Assembly (NCBI RefSeq): GCF_035830635.1
Contig: NZ_JAYMFI010000019.1
Location: 1-64,000 of the forward strand
Direction: 5' to 3'
Source of the DNA: Adlercreutzia shanghongiae
GTDB lineage: Bacteria > Actinomycetota > Coriobacteriia > Coriobacteriales > Eggerthellaceae
DNA: 64,000 nucleotides
Part shown: one piece after another, positions 32,162 through 40,819 of the stretch
Numbering within the stretch: position 1 is the first letter of the stretch
How the letters are laid out: each line of letters starts with the position of its first letter
The notes under the pieces: generated by a model
The model's database searches: none
Told to the model about the DNA's origin: nothing
Seen by the model: only the letters and a program-made list of their open reading frames with translations
Position numbers and translations under genes: made by a program

Positions 32162-32757
32162 TAGCGTTTCTGGACGGAGAAGTGGCGGCGGTGCTGCCGC
32201 CGAGCACGGTGTACGTGGATGTGAACGGCGTGGGCTACGCCGTGGCCATGCCCGGGGGCGACCTGGGCAAGCTGGCGCAGGGGCAGCGGGTGCGCGTGCT
32301 CACCTATATGTCGGTGACCGACAACGGCATCGGGCTGTACGGGTTTCTCTCCGAAGAGGAGAGGGCGCTGTTCGAGAAGCTCATCGGCGTGTCGAAGGTG
32401 GGGCCGAAGATGGCCCTATCGGCGCTTTCGGCCTTCACGCCCGGCGAGCTGGCCGATGCCATTGCCGCCCAGGACATCGCCCGGGTGTCGCACATTCCCG
32501 GCGTGGGCAAGAAGACGGCCGAGCGCATTATCCTGGAGCTGAAGGGCACGCTTGAGGCGGGTGCCGCATCGCTGTTCAGCCAAGAGGCTGACGGGGGCGC
32601 CGCGGTGGCCAGCGTGGCGCTTGCGGGCGCTACCGAGGCGCTGCTTTCCATGGGCTTTACCTCTGCCGAGGCTGAGGTGGCCCTGAAGGGCGCTCCCGAG
32701 GGCGCGGGCGAGGGCGCGCTGCTACAATACGCCCTGAAACGTTTGGGAAGTCGATAG
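32158..32757 (+). CDS. ruvA: Holliday junction branch migration protein RuvA
   Basis: The 199-aa DNA-binding subunit recognises Holliday junctions and loads RuvB. It has the N-terminal OB fold (MIAFLDGEV...), two helix-hairpin-helix motifs (LIGVSKVGPKMALSALS, about 77-93; ARVSHIPGVGKKTAERII, about 108-125) and the C-terminal RuvB-binding domain (about 150-199). It starts at GTG 32158, overlapping ruvC, so ruvCAB is one operon. Confidence 0.95.
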   Translation: MIAFLDGEVAAVLPPSTVYVDVNGVGYAVAMPGGDLGKLAQGQRVRVLTYMSVTDNGIGLYGFLSEEERALFEKLIGVSKVGPKMALSALSAFTPGELADAIAAQDIARVSHIPGVGKKTAERIILELKGTLEAGAASLFSQEADGGAAVASVALAGATEALLSMGFTSAEAEVALKGAPEGAGEGALLQYALKRLGSR

Positions 32758-32769
32758 CGATAGGCTGTT

Positions 32770-33858
32770 ATGGCATTTGATCTGGACATAGAGGGCATCG
32801 GTTTTCTGGCCGACCGCGACGGAGGCGCCCCGCGCGGCCGCGCCGAGGGCGAGGGCGGCGTGCGCGCCGTATCGCCCACCTTCACCGAGGACGACCTGGA
32901 GCTCGATTTCTCGCTGCGCCCGAAGCGGCTGGACGATTATCTGGGCCAGAGCAAGGTGAAGGAGTCGCTCGGCATCATGATCGATGCGGCCCGCGCCCGG
33001 GGTGATGTGGCTGACCACATCCTGTTCTCGGGCCCTCCGGGTTTGGGCAAGACCACGCTCGCCACCGTGGTGGCCAACGAGCTGGGTGCCTCCATCCGCA
33101 CCACCTCGGGTCCGGCCATCGCCCGCACGGGCGACCTGGCCGCCATCCTCACCAACCTCGAAGAGGGCGACGTGCTGTTCATCGACGAGATCCACCGCCT
33201 GAACCGTATGGTGGAGGAGGTGCTGTACCCGGCGCTGGAGGACTTCGAGCTGGACATCGTGGTGGGGAAGGGCCCGGCGGCCCGTTCCATCCGGCTCGAT
33301 CTGCCGCGCTTCACGCTCATCGGCGCCACCACGCGCACGGGCCTGCTGACGGGGCCTTTGCGCGACCGCTTCGGCGTGGCCTTCCGCCTGCAGTACTACA
33401 CGCCCGAGGAGCTCTCGCTCATCGTGAGCCGGTCGGCCTCCATCCTGAACGTGGCCATCGATGGCGAGGGTGCTCTGGAGATTGCCCGCCGCTCCCGCGG
33501 CACGCCGCGTTTGGCCAACCGCCTGCTGAAGCGCGTGCGCGATTGGGCCCAGGTGCGCGGCGACGGCTCCATCAGCGAGGACGTGGCCGCCGAGGCGCTC
33601 ACCTTCTTCGAGGTGGACCATTTGGGGCTCGATGCGGTGGACAACCGTCTGCTGGAGGTGCTCTGCGTGCAGTTCGCCGGCCGCCCGGTGGGGCTGACCA
33701 CCCTGGCCTCGGCTCTGGCCGAGGACCCCGATACCGTGGAGGACGTGTACGAGCCCTATCTTATGCAGCAGGGCCTTATGATGCGCACGCCCAAGGGGCG
33801 CCAGGCCACCACGGGTGCTTGGGAGCATTTGGGCCTGGTGCCGCCCGAGGGCTGTTAA
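32770..33858 (+). CDS. ruvB: Holliday junction branch migration ATPase RuvB
   Basis: The 362-aa AAA+ motor drives branch migration. Walker A is GPPGLGKTT (about 85-93), Walker B LFIDEIH (about 136-142), with sensor residues in IGATTRTGLLTGPLRDRFG (about 183-201) and the C-terminal winged helix at about 285-355. The N-terminal 45 residues form a slightly longer lead than usual. It starts 12 nt after ruvA. Confidence 0.97.
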   Translation: MAFDLDIEGIGFLADRDGGAPRGRAEGEGGVRAVSPTFTEDDLELDFSLRPKRLDDYLGQSKVKESLGIMIDAARARGDVADHILFSGPPGLGKTTLATVVANELGASIRTTSGPAIARTGDLAAILTNLEEGDVLFIDEIHRLNRMVEEVLYPALEDFELDIVVGKGPAARSIRLDLPRFTLIGATTRTGLLTGPLRDRFGVAFRLQYYTPEELSLIVSRSASILNVAIDGEGALEIARRSRGTPRLANRLLKRVRDWAQVRGDGSISEDVAAEALTFFEVDHLGLDAVDNRLLEVLCVQFAGRPVGLTTLASALAEDPDTVEDVYEPYLMQQGLMMRTPKGRQATTGAWEHLGLVPPEGC

Positions 33859-33867
33859 GGAGCGAGC

Positions 33868-34281
33868 ATGTTCGAGCAGGATTATCTGATGCGCATTATC
33901 GCGCAGCTTATGGGGGCTATTCGACGTTCTATGGAGCGGGCGGCCGGCGAGGAGGATCCCGACGGCGCGGCCCGTATGCTTGACGAGGCCCTGGGCGATG
34001 CCACCGGCTTGGATGGCGAGGCGCTGCTCTCGCTTGCGCCGGAATCCCTGGCTTCCATTCTGCAGGTGTCCGGTGTCGACCCGCATCTGACCGAGTACAT
34101 AGCGCGCAGCCTCATGCTATCCGGGCGCTATTACGCTGAGGCGGGCCATGGGGCTGTTGCGGCGCTGCGCGAGGCTCAGGGGCGTGCGGTAGCCGCCGCT
34201 TTCGGTCATGATGTGGGTGTCGCGCCCGTAAGCGACGAGGAAATAGAGGCTCTTCTTGCCGCATGTGATGGAGAAGCGTAA
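33868..34281 (+). CDS. Hypothetical protein, DUF6483-like
   Basis: The 137-aa helical protein starts MFEQDYLMRIIAQLMGAIRR, recalling the DUF6483 family of small uncharacterised proteins; the match is from memory and tentative. It starts nine nucleotides after ruvB with GGAGCG upstream, so it is probably the last gene of the ruv operon. No catalytic motif is visible. Confidence 0.6.
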   Translation: MFEQDYLMRIIAQLMGAIRRSMERAAGEEDPDGAARMLDEALGDATGLDGEALLSLAPESLASILQVSGVDPHLTEYIARSLMLSGRYYAEAGHGAVAALREAQGRAVAAAFGHDVGVAPVSDEEIEALLAACDGEA

Positions 34282-34403
34282 ATTCCCCGTGAAAACCCGC
34301 GAACTTAGCGTATAGTTATAGCGCGCTTCCAAAAGGGAGCTGGGCTTCGCGCCCCATTGCTAGACCCTCTCGCGACGCGAGGGGGAGGAAAGAGGAAAGT
34401 ATC

Positions 34404-34607
34404 ATGGCGGAAGGCACTGTCAAGTGGTTCAACCCCGAGAAGGGCTACGGCTTCATCTCCCAGAATGATGGCGAGGATCTCTTCGTCCACTTCTCCGAGA
34501 TCAAGATGTCGGGCTTCAAGACCCTCAACGAGGGCGACGCGGTGACGTTCGATGTGACCGAGGGTCAGAACGGCAAGCTGCAGGCGAGCAACGTGGAACG
34601 TCTCTAA
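34404..34607 (+). CDS. Cold-shock-domain protein
   Basis: The 67-aa protein is a single cold-shock domain that binds single-stranded RNA or DNA. RNP1 is KGYGFIS (about 13-19) and RNP2 is LFVHFSEI (about 26-33). A TATAGT at 34311-34316 is a plausible -10 box and gives a leader of about 85 nt, a feature of temperature-regulated csp mRNAs. RBS GAGGGGGAGGAAAGAGG precedes the ATG. Confidence 0.95.
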   Translation: MAEGTVKWFNPEKGYGFISQNDGEDLFVHFSEIKMSGFKTLNEGDAVTFDVTEGQNGKLQASNVERL

Positions 34608-34633
34608 GTTTTAGGAACCTACATGATGCTACA

Positions 34634-34660
34634 GGGCCCGGGAACATCCCGGGCCCTTTT
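34634..34660 (+). terminator. Cold-shock gene terminator
   Basis: GGGCCCGGGA (34634-34643) pairs perfectly with TCCCGGGCCC (34647-34656) around ACA and is followed by TTTT. Confidence 0.9.
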
Positions 34661-34714
34661 CGTTTAAGCGAGGCGGTAGGCGATGGGGCGACCTTACGTC
34701 CGCCCCATCGTCGT

Positions 34715-35608
34715 CTAGATGTCCCAAGCGAGGAAGGCCCAGGTGACGGTGCGCGGCTCGCGCAGGCGCCAGGCTCCCTGGGGGACGCCCTTGCGGTCGG
34801 GCTTGCCCGCCTCGTCGTTGGGGACGAGATTCGCGTCGAGCCATTCGGTCAGGCGCGTGCGGGCGCGCTCGCGCTCGGAGGCGGTGGCCATCACGGCCGA
34901 GGAATCGTCGATCATGGCGGACAGCTTCTGGTAGGCATCCTCTTGGCTGGCGAAGGTGTCCTCGCGGGTGCTGTCGATGTAGCGCACCTCGGCCTTGATG
35001 CCCTCGCTGGCCAGGATGTTGAAGGCGTACAGGTAGTCGCGTCCGAGCACGCAGGGCAGCCCCACCGCCGCGAGGATGCGCTCGTCTACCCGCGGCGAGG
35101 AGCCGGTGGCCAGGGTGATGCACACCCGCCGGCGCGCCACGTCGGTCAGGCGCAGCAGCGATTCGCGCAAGTCGCCCGTGGCGATGGAGCGAGAGGCGAG
35201 GGCGATGTCGGTCATGCCCCCGCGCACGCCGAAGGAGGCCCAATCGTCTTCCCAGCTCATGAGCTTGGGAAACACGGTGCGGATGCCCTGGGCATCAAGG
35301 CGCTCTTGCATCTGGTCGAGCATGCCCTGGGAGAAATCGGCGGCGACCACCTTGTGGCCCGCCTCGCCGAGCGGCACCGCTAGAGCGCCCGTGCCGCAGC
35401 CCATGTCGAAGACGGTCTCGCCGGGGCGGATGGCGGCATATTCCAGGAACTTCTCAACATAGAGATTCGGCGCGTCTTTGGTGGTGAAGGTGGCCGAGCG
35501 CTTGTCCCAAAAGGCGGCGTCGTCGGCGCGACGGCGCCGCTTCTGGAACTCTTTCCACTCCGCGTTCCAGTCCGTTGAGCCGAGCAGGGGTGTAAATTCG
35601 TCGTGCAT
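34715..35608 (-). CDS. Class I SAM-dependent methyltransferase
   Basis: The 297-aa protein has the SAM-binding motif I VFDMGCGTGALAVPLG (about 74-89), then the acidic end of strand 2 in VVAADFSQGML (about 96-106). The N-terminal 50 residues are charged and helical. No substrate signature is recognised. ATG 35608 has GGAGG five nucleotides upstream; the longer frame to 35644 has none. It is convergent with the cold-shock gene and divergent from thyX. Confidence 0.8.
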   Translation of the reverse strand: MHDEFTPLLGSTDWNAEWKEFQKRRRRADDAAFWDKRSATFTTKDAPNLYVEKFLEYAAIRPGETVFDMGCGTGALAVPLGEAGHKVVAADFSQGMLDQMQERLDAQGIRTVFPKLMSWEDDWASFGVRGGMTDIALASRSIATGDLRESLLRLTDVARRRVCITLATGSSPRVDERILAAVGLPCVLGRDYLYAFNILASEGIKAEVRYIDSTREDTFASQEDAYQKLSAMIDDSSAVMATASERERARTRLTEWLDANLVPNDEAGKPDRKGVPQGAWRLREPRTVTWAFLAWDI

Positions 35609-35667
35609 GGAGCCTCCAAGCCGTGTCGCCAGTCGTCCAGCCATTATACTTCTCAGGATGAAACCAT

Positions 35668-35854
35668 GCGCTTTGCTGTTCTCCCAAGCGGAAAAGAGCG
35701 TAGAGGAAGCGTCCGGTGTTCCAACCGAGCGAGTTCCGCAGCGACTCGAACAGGACTAAACGTCCTGTTCGACAAAGCGAGGACTGTCTGAGCGAATTGG
35801 AATGCCGGACGCTTCCGAGCGGCGAAGGGCCGCAAGGAGAAGAGCAAAAACGAC
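35668..35854. repeat. Long imperfect inverted repeat upstream of thyX
   Basis: A palindrome centred near 35760 spans almost the whole 261-nt gap. The innermost arm pairs TCGAACAGGAC (35746-35756) with GTCCTGTTCGA (35762-35772). Outer blocks pair AAGCGTCCGG (35707-35716) with CCGGACGCTT (35805-35814) and TTCCAA (35719-35724) with TTGGAA (35797-35802). Weaker similarity extends to GCTGTTCTCC / GGAGAAGAGC at the ends. No gene lies inside. Confidence 0.75.
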
Positions 35855-35869
35855 TTCGAGGAGAGCCCC

Positions 35870-36562
35870 ATGCAGGTAGAGCTTCTGTACCATACGCCCG
35901 ACCCCGAGCGCGCCATCGCCACGGCCGCGCGGCTGTGCTACGCGCCGGTGGGCGCGAGCGAGCTGATGGAGACCATGCCGCCCGAGCGGGTGCGAAGCGT
36001 GCTGTCCACCATCATGGGCTCGGGGCATTTCTCCACGCTGGAGCACGCGAGCTACACCTTCGCGGTGGACGGCGTGTCGCGCGCGCTCACCCATCAGCTG
36101 GTGCGCCACCGCATCGCCAGCTTCAACCAGCAGTCCCAGCGCTACGTGAAGTTCAAGGGCGAGATTCCCGTGGTGAAGCCGGAGACCGTGGCCGCCGATG
36201 CCGAGGCGAGCGAGCTGTTCGACGAGGCCATCGAGAAGGTGTGCGACGCCTATCGCGCGCTCGTTGAGGCCGGCGTTCCCGCCGAGGACGCCCGCTACCT
36301 TCTGCCCAACGCTGCCGAGACGAAGATCGTCATCACCATGAACGTGCGCGAGCTGCTGCATTTCTTCGAGCTGCGCTGCTGCAACCGCGCCCAGTGGGAG
36401 ATTCGCGAGATGGCGTGGAAGATGCTGGAGCTGGCGCGTCCCACGGCGCCGTTCATCTTCGCCGACGCCGGCGCGCCCTGCGTGCACAGCACCTGTCCCG
36501 AGGGCAAGATGACCTGCGGTACGCCGTTTGCGCGCGTGGACCGCGCGACGCTGGACCTGTAG
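35870..36562 (+). CDS. thyX: FAD-dependent thymidylate synthase ThyX
   Basis: The 230-aa flavoenzyme makes dTMP from dUMP using methylenetetrahydrofolate and reduced FAD. The ThyX motif RHRx7S is present as RHRIASFNQQS (about 77-87), and NARELxHFxxLR appears as NVRELLHFFELRCC (about 159-172). The ATG follows GAGGAGAG. Presence of ThyX suggests that classical ThyA may be absent, but the window cannot show this. Confidence 0.95.
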   Translation: MQVELLYHTPDPERAIATAARLCYAPVGASELMETMPPERVRSVLSTIMGSGHFSTLEHASYTFAVDGVSRALTHQLVRHRIASFNQQSQRYVKFKGEIPVVKPETVAADAEASELFDEAIEKVCDAYRALVEAGVPAEDARYLLPNAAETKIVITMNVRELLHFFELRCCNRAQWEIREMAWKMLELARPTAPFIFADAGAPCVHSTCPEGKMTCGTPFARVDRATLDL

Positions 36563-36580
36563 GGACGGCGGGCGATACCC

Positions 36581-37819
36581 ATGGCCAAGCAGAAGAGCGA
36601 CCTGTCCCGCGCCTTTTCCGAAGACGGGGCTGTGAAGACCCATGTGGGCGGCCAGGCCCTCATCGAGGGCGTCATGATGCGCGGCAAGTACAACTGGGCC
36701 GTGGCCGTGCGCGAGCCGAACGGCTCCATCTACGTGGAGGAGCACGACCTGAAAAGCGGCCAGGACAAGAACGGCTGGATGTACTGGCCGCTCGTGCGCG
36801 GCTGCCGGGCGCTGGTGGAATCGCTCATGCTGGGCTTCAAGGCGCTGGAGATTGCCGCCCTGCACGCCTTCGGCGACGAGGAGGGCGAGCAGAAGGCCGC
36901 CGCCGAGGCCGATTTCGTGGAAGCCGAGGCCGAGTTGGAGGGCGCCGCGGCCGTGGCGGCCGAGGAGGAGAGGCACGAGGGCTTCAGCTGGAAGCGCGAC
37001 TTCGGGCATCCCGACGAGATGGTGGACGGTTTGGGCGCCCAGCGCACCCTGGAGGTGGCGAGCGAGCCGGCGTGCGAGCCGGCCGCTGCCGAAGCTGGCG
37101 GAGAAGCTGGCGGCAAGGACGAGGCCGCCGAGGAGGAGTTCGGCCATCGCGAGATGGTGATCTCCATGGTATTGGGGCTCGTGCTGGGCGTGGTGCTGTT
37201 CATCGTGGCGCCGGCGGCCGTGACCAACCTCATCGTGGGCGAGTACGACGACCACACCCTGGCCTGGAACATCGTGGACGGGCTTCTGCGCGTAGCCGTG
37301 TTCGTGTTCTACATCTGGCTCATCGGGCGCATGGAGGACATCAAGCGCATGTTCATGTACCACGGCGCCGAGCACAAGGCCATCCACTGCTTCGAGCACG
37401 GCCTTGACATGACGCCGGAAAACGCCCGCCCGTTCCCGCGGCTGCACGTGCGCTGCGGCACGGCCTTCCTCATCATGGTCATGGTCATCGCCATTCTAGT
37501 GTACACTGTCTTCCCCCTGAACGCCATTATCTCCGGCTTCGGGGTGCCCGACGGGCTGCCGAAGCTCGCGCTCGTCATTGTGGCGCGCATCGTGCTCATG
37601 CCGGTGATCGCGGGCATCTCCTACGAGATCACGGTGAAGTGGGCCGGGAGCCACCCGGACAACCCGCTTGTGAAGGTCATCCTGTGGCCGGGCATGCAGA
37701 TGCAGTACCTGACCACCAACGAGCCCGACGATGCCCAGATGGAGTGCGCCATCGCGGCCATGAGGGCGGTGCTCGACCGCGAGGAGGCCGAGAAGGCGAA
37801 GGCGGCGTGCGCAGCATAG
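36581..37819 (+). CDS. DUF1385 family membrane protein
   Basis: The 412-aa protein opens with HVGGQALIEGVMMRG (about 22-36), the DUF1385 signature, and ends with the family's metal-binding-like block (YHGAEHKAIHCFEHG, about 260-274; HVRCGTAF, about 289-296) and four or five membrane helices. A charged insert of about 70 residues (about 108-185), rich in Glu and Ala, separates the two. The family is widespread in Gram-positive bacteria, often near prfA and prmC, and its function is unknown. It starts 18 nt after thyX and is probably cotranscribed. Confidence 0.87.
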   Translation: MAKQKSDLSRAFSEDGAVKTHVGGQALIEGVMMRGKYNWAVAVREPNGSIYVEEHDLKSGQDKNGWMYWPLVRGCRALVESLMLGFKALEIAALHAFGDEEGEQKAAAEADFVEAEAELEGAAAVAAEEERHEGFSWKRDFGHPDEMVDGLGAQRTLEVASEPACEPAAAEAGGEAGGKDEAAEEEFGHREMVISMVLGLVLGVVLFIVAPAAVTNLIVGEYDDHTLAWNIVDGLLRVAVFVFYIWLIGRMEDIKRMFMYHGAEHKAIHCFEHGLDMTPENARPFPRLHVRCGTAFLIMVMVIAILVYTVFPLNAIISGFGVPDGLPKLALVIVARIVLMPVIAGISYEITVKWAGSHPDNPLVKVILWPGMQMQYLTTNEPDDAQMECAIAAMRAVLDREEAEKAKAACAA

Positions 37820-37946
37820 CCCAATGATGCCCCGGTCCGTCATAATTCCGTGCGCAAGGCGTTTCCCCGGCGAAACCGCCTGTTGACCTGGTGGCGATAG
37901 AATCACTCTCGGATATATAGGACGATACCTGAGAGGGGCGTGGTGG

Positions 37947-38681
37947 ATGATGGAGCCGCTGATCTCCGCCAAGGACCTTAAGAAGAACTTCGGCAAAGTG
38001 GAGGCGCTGAAAGGCGTCTCCCTGCAAGTGGGCGAGGGCGAGAAAGTCGTCATCATCGGGCCGTCGGGCTCGGGCAAAAGCGTGCTCATCCGCTCCATCA
38101 ACGGACTGGAGCGCCCGGATTCCGGCGAGCTTATCGTCAACGGCATCGACATGATGGCCAAGAAGGTGAACACCCGCAAGCTCGCGAGCGAAGTGGCCAT
38201 GGTGTTTCAGGGCTACAACCTCTATCCCCATAAGACCGTGCTGCAAAATGTCACCTTCGCTCCGGAAAAGGTGCTGAAGGTGCCGAAGGGGGAGGCCGAG
38301 GCGGCGGGCCTGGCCTACCTGGAGCGCGTGGGGCTGTCCAGCAAGCTGGACAAGTATCCCGACCAGCTTTCCGGCGGTCAGCAGCAGCGCGTGGCCATCG
38401 CCCGTGCGCTGAACATGCATCCGAAGATTATGCTTCTGGACGAGCCGACGAGCGCGCTGGATCCCGAGATGGTCAACGAAGTGCTCGACGTCATCAAGTC
38501 GCTCGCCGAGACGAACATGACCATCGTCATGGTGACCCACGAGATGGGCCTGGCGCGGGACGCCGCCGACAAGGTGGTGTTCATGGAAAACGGCCTGGTG
38601 GTGGATGAGGGCACGCCGGAGTACTTGTTCGGGCCGACGTCCAACGAGCGCGTGCAGTCGTTCCTCTCGAAGATTCTGTGA
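37947..38681 (+). CDS. Polar amino-acid ABC transporter ATP-binding protein
   Basis: The 244-aa protein matches GlnQ/ArtM-type ATPases: Walker A GPSGSGKS (about 37-44), signature LSGGQQQR (about 138-145), Walker B IMLLDEPTSALDPE (about 158-171) and the switch His in MVTHEMG. It is the first gene of a four-gene importer. The ATG at 37947 has GAGAGGGG upstream; an alternative ATG lies three bases on. Substrate is a polar amino acid, not further defined. Confidence 0.92.
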   Translation: MMEPLISAKDLKKNFGKVEALKGVSLQVGEGEKVVIIGPSGSGKSVLIRSINGLERPDSGELIVNGIDMMAKKVNTRKLASEVAMVFQGYNLYPHKTVLQNVTFAPEKVLKVPKGEAEAAGLAYLERVGLSSKLDKYPDQLSGGQQQRVAIARALNMHPKIMLLDEPTSALDPEMVNEVLDVIKSLAETNMTIVMVTHEMGLARDAADKVVFMENGLVVDEGTPEYLFGPTSNERVQSFLSKIL

Positions 38682-38693
38682 GGGGTGGTCGGC

Positions 38694-39581
38694 ATGGACG
38701 GAATGAGCCTCACGCGGCGCACCTTCGTGCGGCTGGCCGGCGCGGCGGCTGCCTGCGCGGCCTTGGGGGGAGCGGGATTCTCGCTTTCCGGCTGCGCGCC
38801 CCAAGGAGACGTGCTGCGCATCGGCACGAAGATCGACGTGCCCGGCTTCGGCTTTCAGAATCCGGAGACAGGAAGTGTGGAAGGGCTGGAGGTGGACGTG
38901 GCCCGCGAGCTGGCGGCGCGCCTGAAGGGCGACCCCAACGCGCTAGAGACCGTGGGCGTGAACGTGACCACCCGCGGAGCCATGATCGACAACGGTACGC
39001 TGGACGCGACGCTGGCCACATTCACCATCACTGATGTGCGCAAGAAGACCTACGATTTCTCGCGGCCCTACTATATCGACCACATCGGCGTGCTGGTGAA
39101 AAAAGACTCGGGCATCACCGATTTTGCGGGCCTTGACGGCAAGACCGTGGGCGTGGCGCTTTCGGCTACGACCAAAGACAAGCTGGGAGAGGCGGCCAAG
39201 GAGATCGGCATCACGCTGAAGTTCGCCGAGTACGCTACCTACCCCGAGATCAAGATCGCGCTCGTGGCCGGGCGCGTGGACGCGTTTTCCGTGGACAGTT
39301 CCATTCTGTTGGGCTATCAGGACGACACCACCTATCTGCTGCCGACGCAGTTTGCGCCCCAGGAATACGGCGTGGCCACGAAGAAGGGCGGCGCGTATTC
39401 AAAGCCCATCGACGACGCCATCGCCGCCATGGATGCCGACGGCACCCTGCGCTCGCTCAAGGAGCGCTGGGGGCTTTCGCTTACCACCGAGGCCGACGTG
39501 GAGGCCGAAGAGGCCGCCGGCGGCACGGGGCTTGGCGCGGGGGATCCCGCCGACGATGGTTCGGAAGGGGGCGCGTCCTGA
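38694..39581 (+). CDS. Amino-acid ABC transporter substrate-binding protein
   Basis: The 295-aa protein is a family 3 solute-binding protein. Its N-terminus combines a twin-arginine-like LTRRTFVRL with a lipobox LSGC (about 26-29), so it may be a Tat-exported lipoprotein. The mature domain carries GLEVDVARELAARL (about 63-76) and DFSRPYYIDHIGVLVKKDSG (about 118-137), typical of the family. ATG 38694 is chosen because GAGGGG lies eight nucleotides upstream, whereas GTG 38685 overlaps that site. Its last base overlaps the permease start. Confidence 0.9.
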   Translation: MDGMSLTRRTFVRLAGAAAACAALGGAGFSLSGCAPQGDVLRIGTKIDVPGFGFQNPETGSVEGLEVDVARELAARLKGDPNALETVGVNVTTRGAMIDNGTLDATLATFTITDVRKKTYDFSRPYYIDHIGVLVKKDSGITDFAGLDGKTVGVALSATTKDKLGEAAKEIGITLKFAEYATYPEIKIALVAGRVDAFSVDSSILLGYQDDTTYLLPTQFAPQEYGVATKKGGAYSKPIDDAIAAMDADGTLRSLKERWGLSLTTEADVEAEEAAGGTGLGAGDPADDGSEGGAS

Positions 39582-40819
39582 TGGGGGAGATTTTCGCACC
39601 CTATAAATGGGAGGCGCTCTTCCAGCGCTGGCCCGATATTCTGCAGGCCTTCGGCATGACCGTGGCCATCTCCGCGCTCGCGCTTGTCATCGCGCTTGGG
39701 CTGGGCTTCGTGTTCGGCGTGTTCTCCGTGTCGAAGTTCAAGGTGCTGCGCGGCATTACGCGCGTGTACGTCGAGGTGGTGCAGAACATTCCGCTGCTGT
39801 TGCAGGTGTTTGTGCTGTACGCGGTGTTCCCGCTGCTCGGCCTTACCATCGCATCGTTTTGGATCGGCGTCATCGCCATTGGCGTGTACCATGGCGGCTA
39901 CATGTCCGAGGTGGTGCGCAGCGGCATCGGCTCGGTGCACCGCGGCCAGTTCGAGGCCGCCAAAAGCCAGGGCTTCTCGTCGGTGCAAACCATGATGCTC
40001 ATCATCTTGCCGCAGGCCATGCGCATCATCTTGCCGCCGCTCGCGGTGCAGGCCGCGAATCTGGTGAAGAACACCTCGGTGCTCGCGCTCATCGCGGGCG
40101 GCGAGCTCATGTACTTCTCGAACTCGTTTGCCGGCGACACGAGCTACTACGGGCCGGCCTACGTGGCCGCCGCCGTGCTCTACTTCGCCATCTGCTTCCC
40201 GCTCTCGCGCGCCGCGGTGGCCTTGGAGCACCGCATGGGGTCTCACCGCCACGTGACCACCGGCGATGCCACCGAGTTGCTTGCGGCCGATGCCATGGAA
40301 GTGACGCCGGGCTCCCACGATATCACCGGACACGCATCGGCTGTGGCCCTGGCCGGCGGCGTGACCACCATGAGCCGCGGCACGACGAGTCTGGTCCCGG
40401 CGCGCCATGTGCCCTCGCCGCGCTATCCGCTGCACGGCTGGGAGGTTCGGATGGCCGTGACCGACGACGGCCTGAGGCTCGTGGAGGCCCGCGAGCTGGA
40501 CGGCAAGATGCGCGCCGAGGCTCATCCTGTGGATGCCGAGGCGTTCGTCCCGCCCACCTACACTGGCAATCAGGCCGCCGAAATCGCCGACGATATCGGC
40601 CTGGAGCTCGCCCAGGAGGAGGATGCCTCTGTGGCCCGCAGCCGCCGCCGTGCCTGGCTGCGCCTGGGCGATCGCACCGAGCGGCGTCATTTCGGCCGCG
40701 CGCGGAGAAAGGCCAAGCGCGCCCGTCGCTGGTTGGACAAGCAGGAGCGCACCGCTAAGAACGCGCGCAAGCGGAAGGCCCGCGGCCGGAATCGGAAGGG
40801 AGGTGAGCGCCATGAGTGA
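39581..40819 (+). CDS. Amino-acid ABC transporter permease with long C-terminal tail
   Basis: The first 220 residues are a His/Glu/Gln/Arg-type permease (HEQRo domain) with about five helices and the EAA loop AAKSQGFSSVQTMMLIILPQ (about 126-145). Usual members have about 220-250 residues, but this one has 412. The extra 190 residues (about 222-412) are soluble, probably cytoplasmic, and end in a strongly basic stretch (ARRKAKRARRW and beyond). No domain is recognised in the tail. It overlaps the binding-protein gene by one base and the next permease by eight. Confidence 0.88.
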   Translation: MGEIFAPYKWEALFQRWPDILQAFGMTVAISALALVIALGLGFVFGVFSVSKFKVLRGITRVYVEVVQNIPLLLQVFVLYAVFPLLGLTIASFWIGVIAIGVYHGGYMSEVVRSGIGSVHRGQFEAAKSQGFSSVQTMMLIILPQAMRIILPPLAVQAANLVKNTSVLALIAGGELMYFSNSFAGDTSYYGPAYVAAAVLYFAICFPLSRAAVALEHRMGSHRHVTTGDATELLAADAMEVTPGSHDITGHASAVALAGGVTTMSRGTTSLVPARHVPSPRYPLHGWEVRMAVTDDGLRLVEARELDGKMRAEAHPVDAEAFVPPTYTGNQAAEIADDIGLELAQEEDASVARSRRRAWLRLGDRTERRHFGRARRKAKRARRWLDKQERTAKNARKRKARGRNRKGGERHE

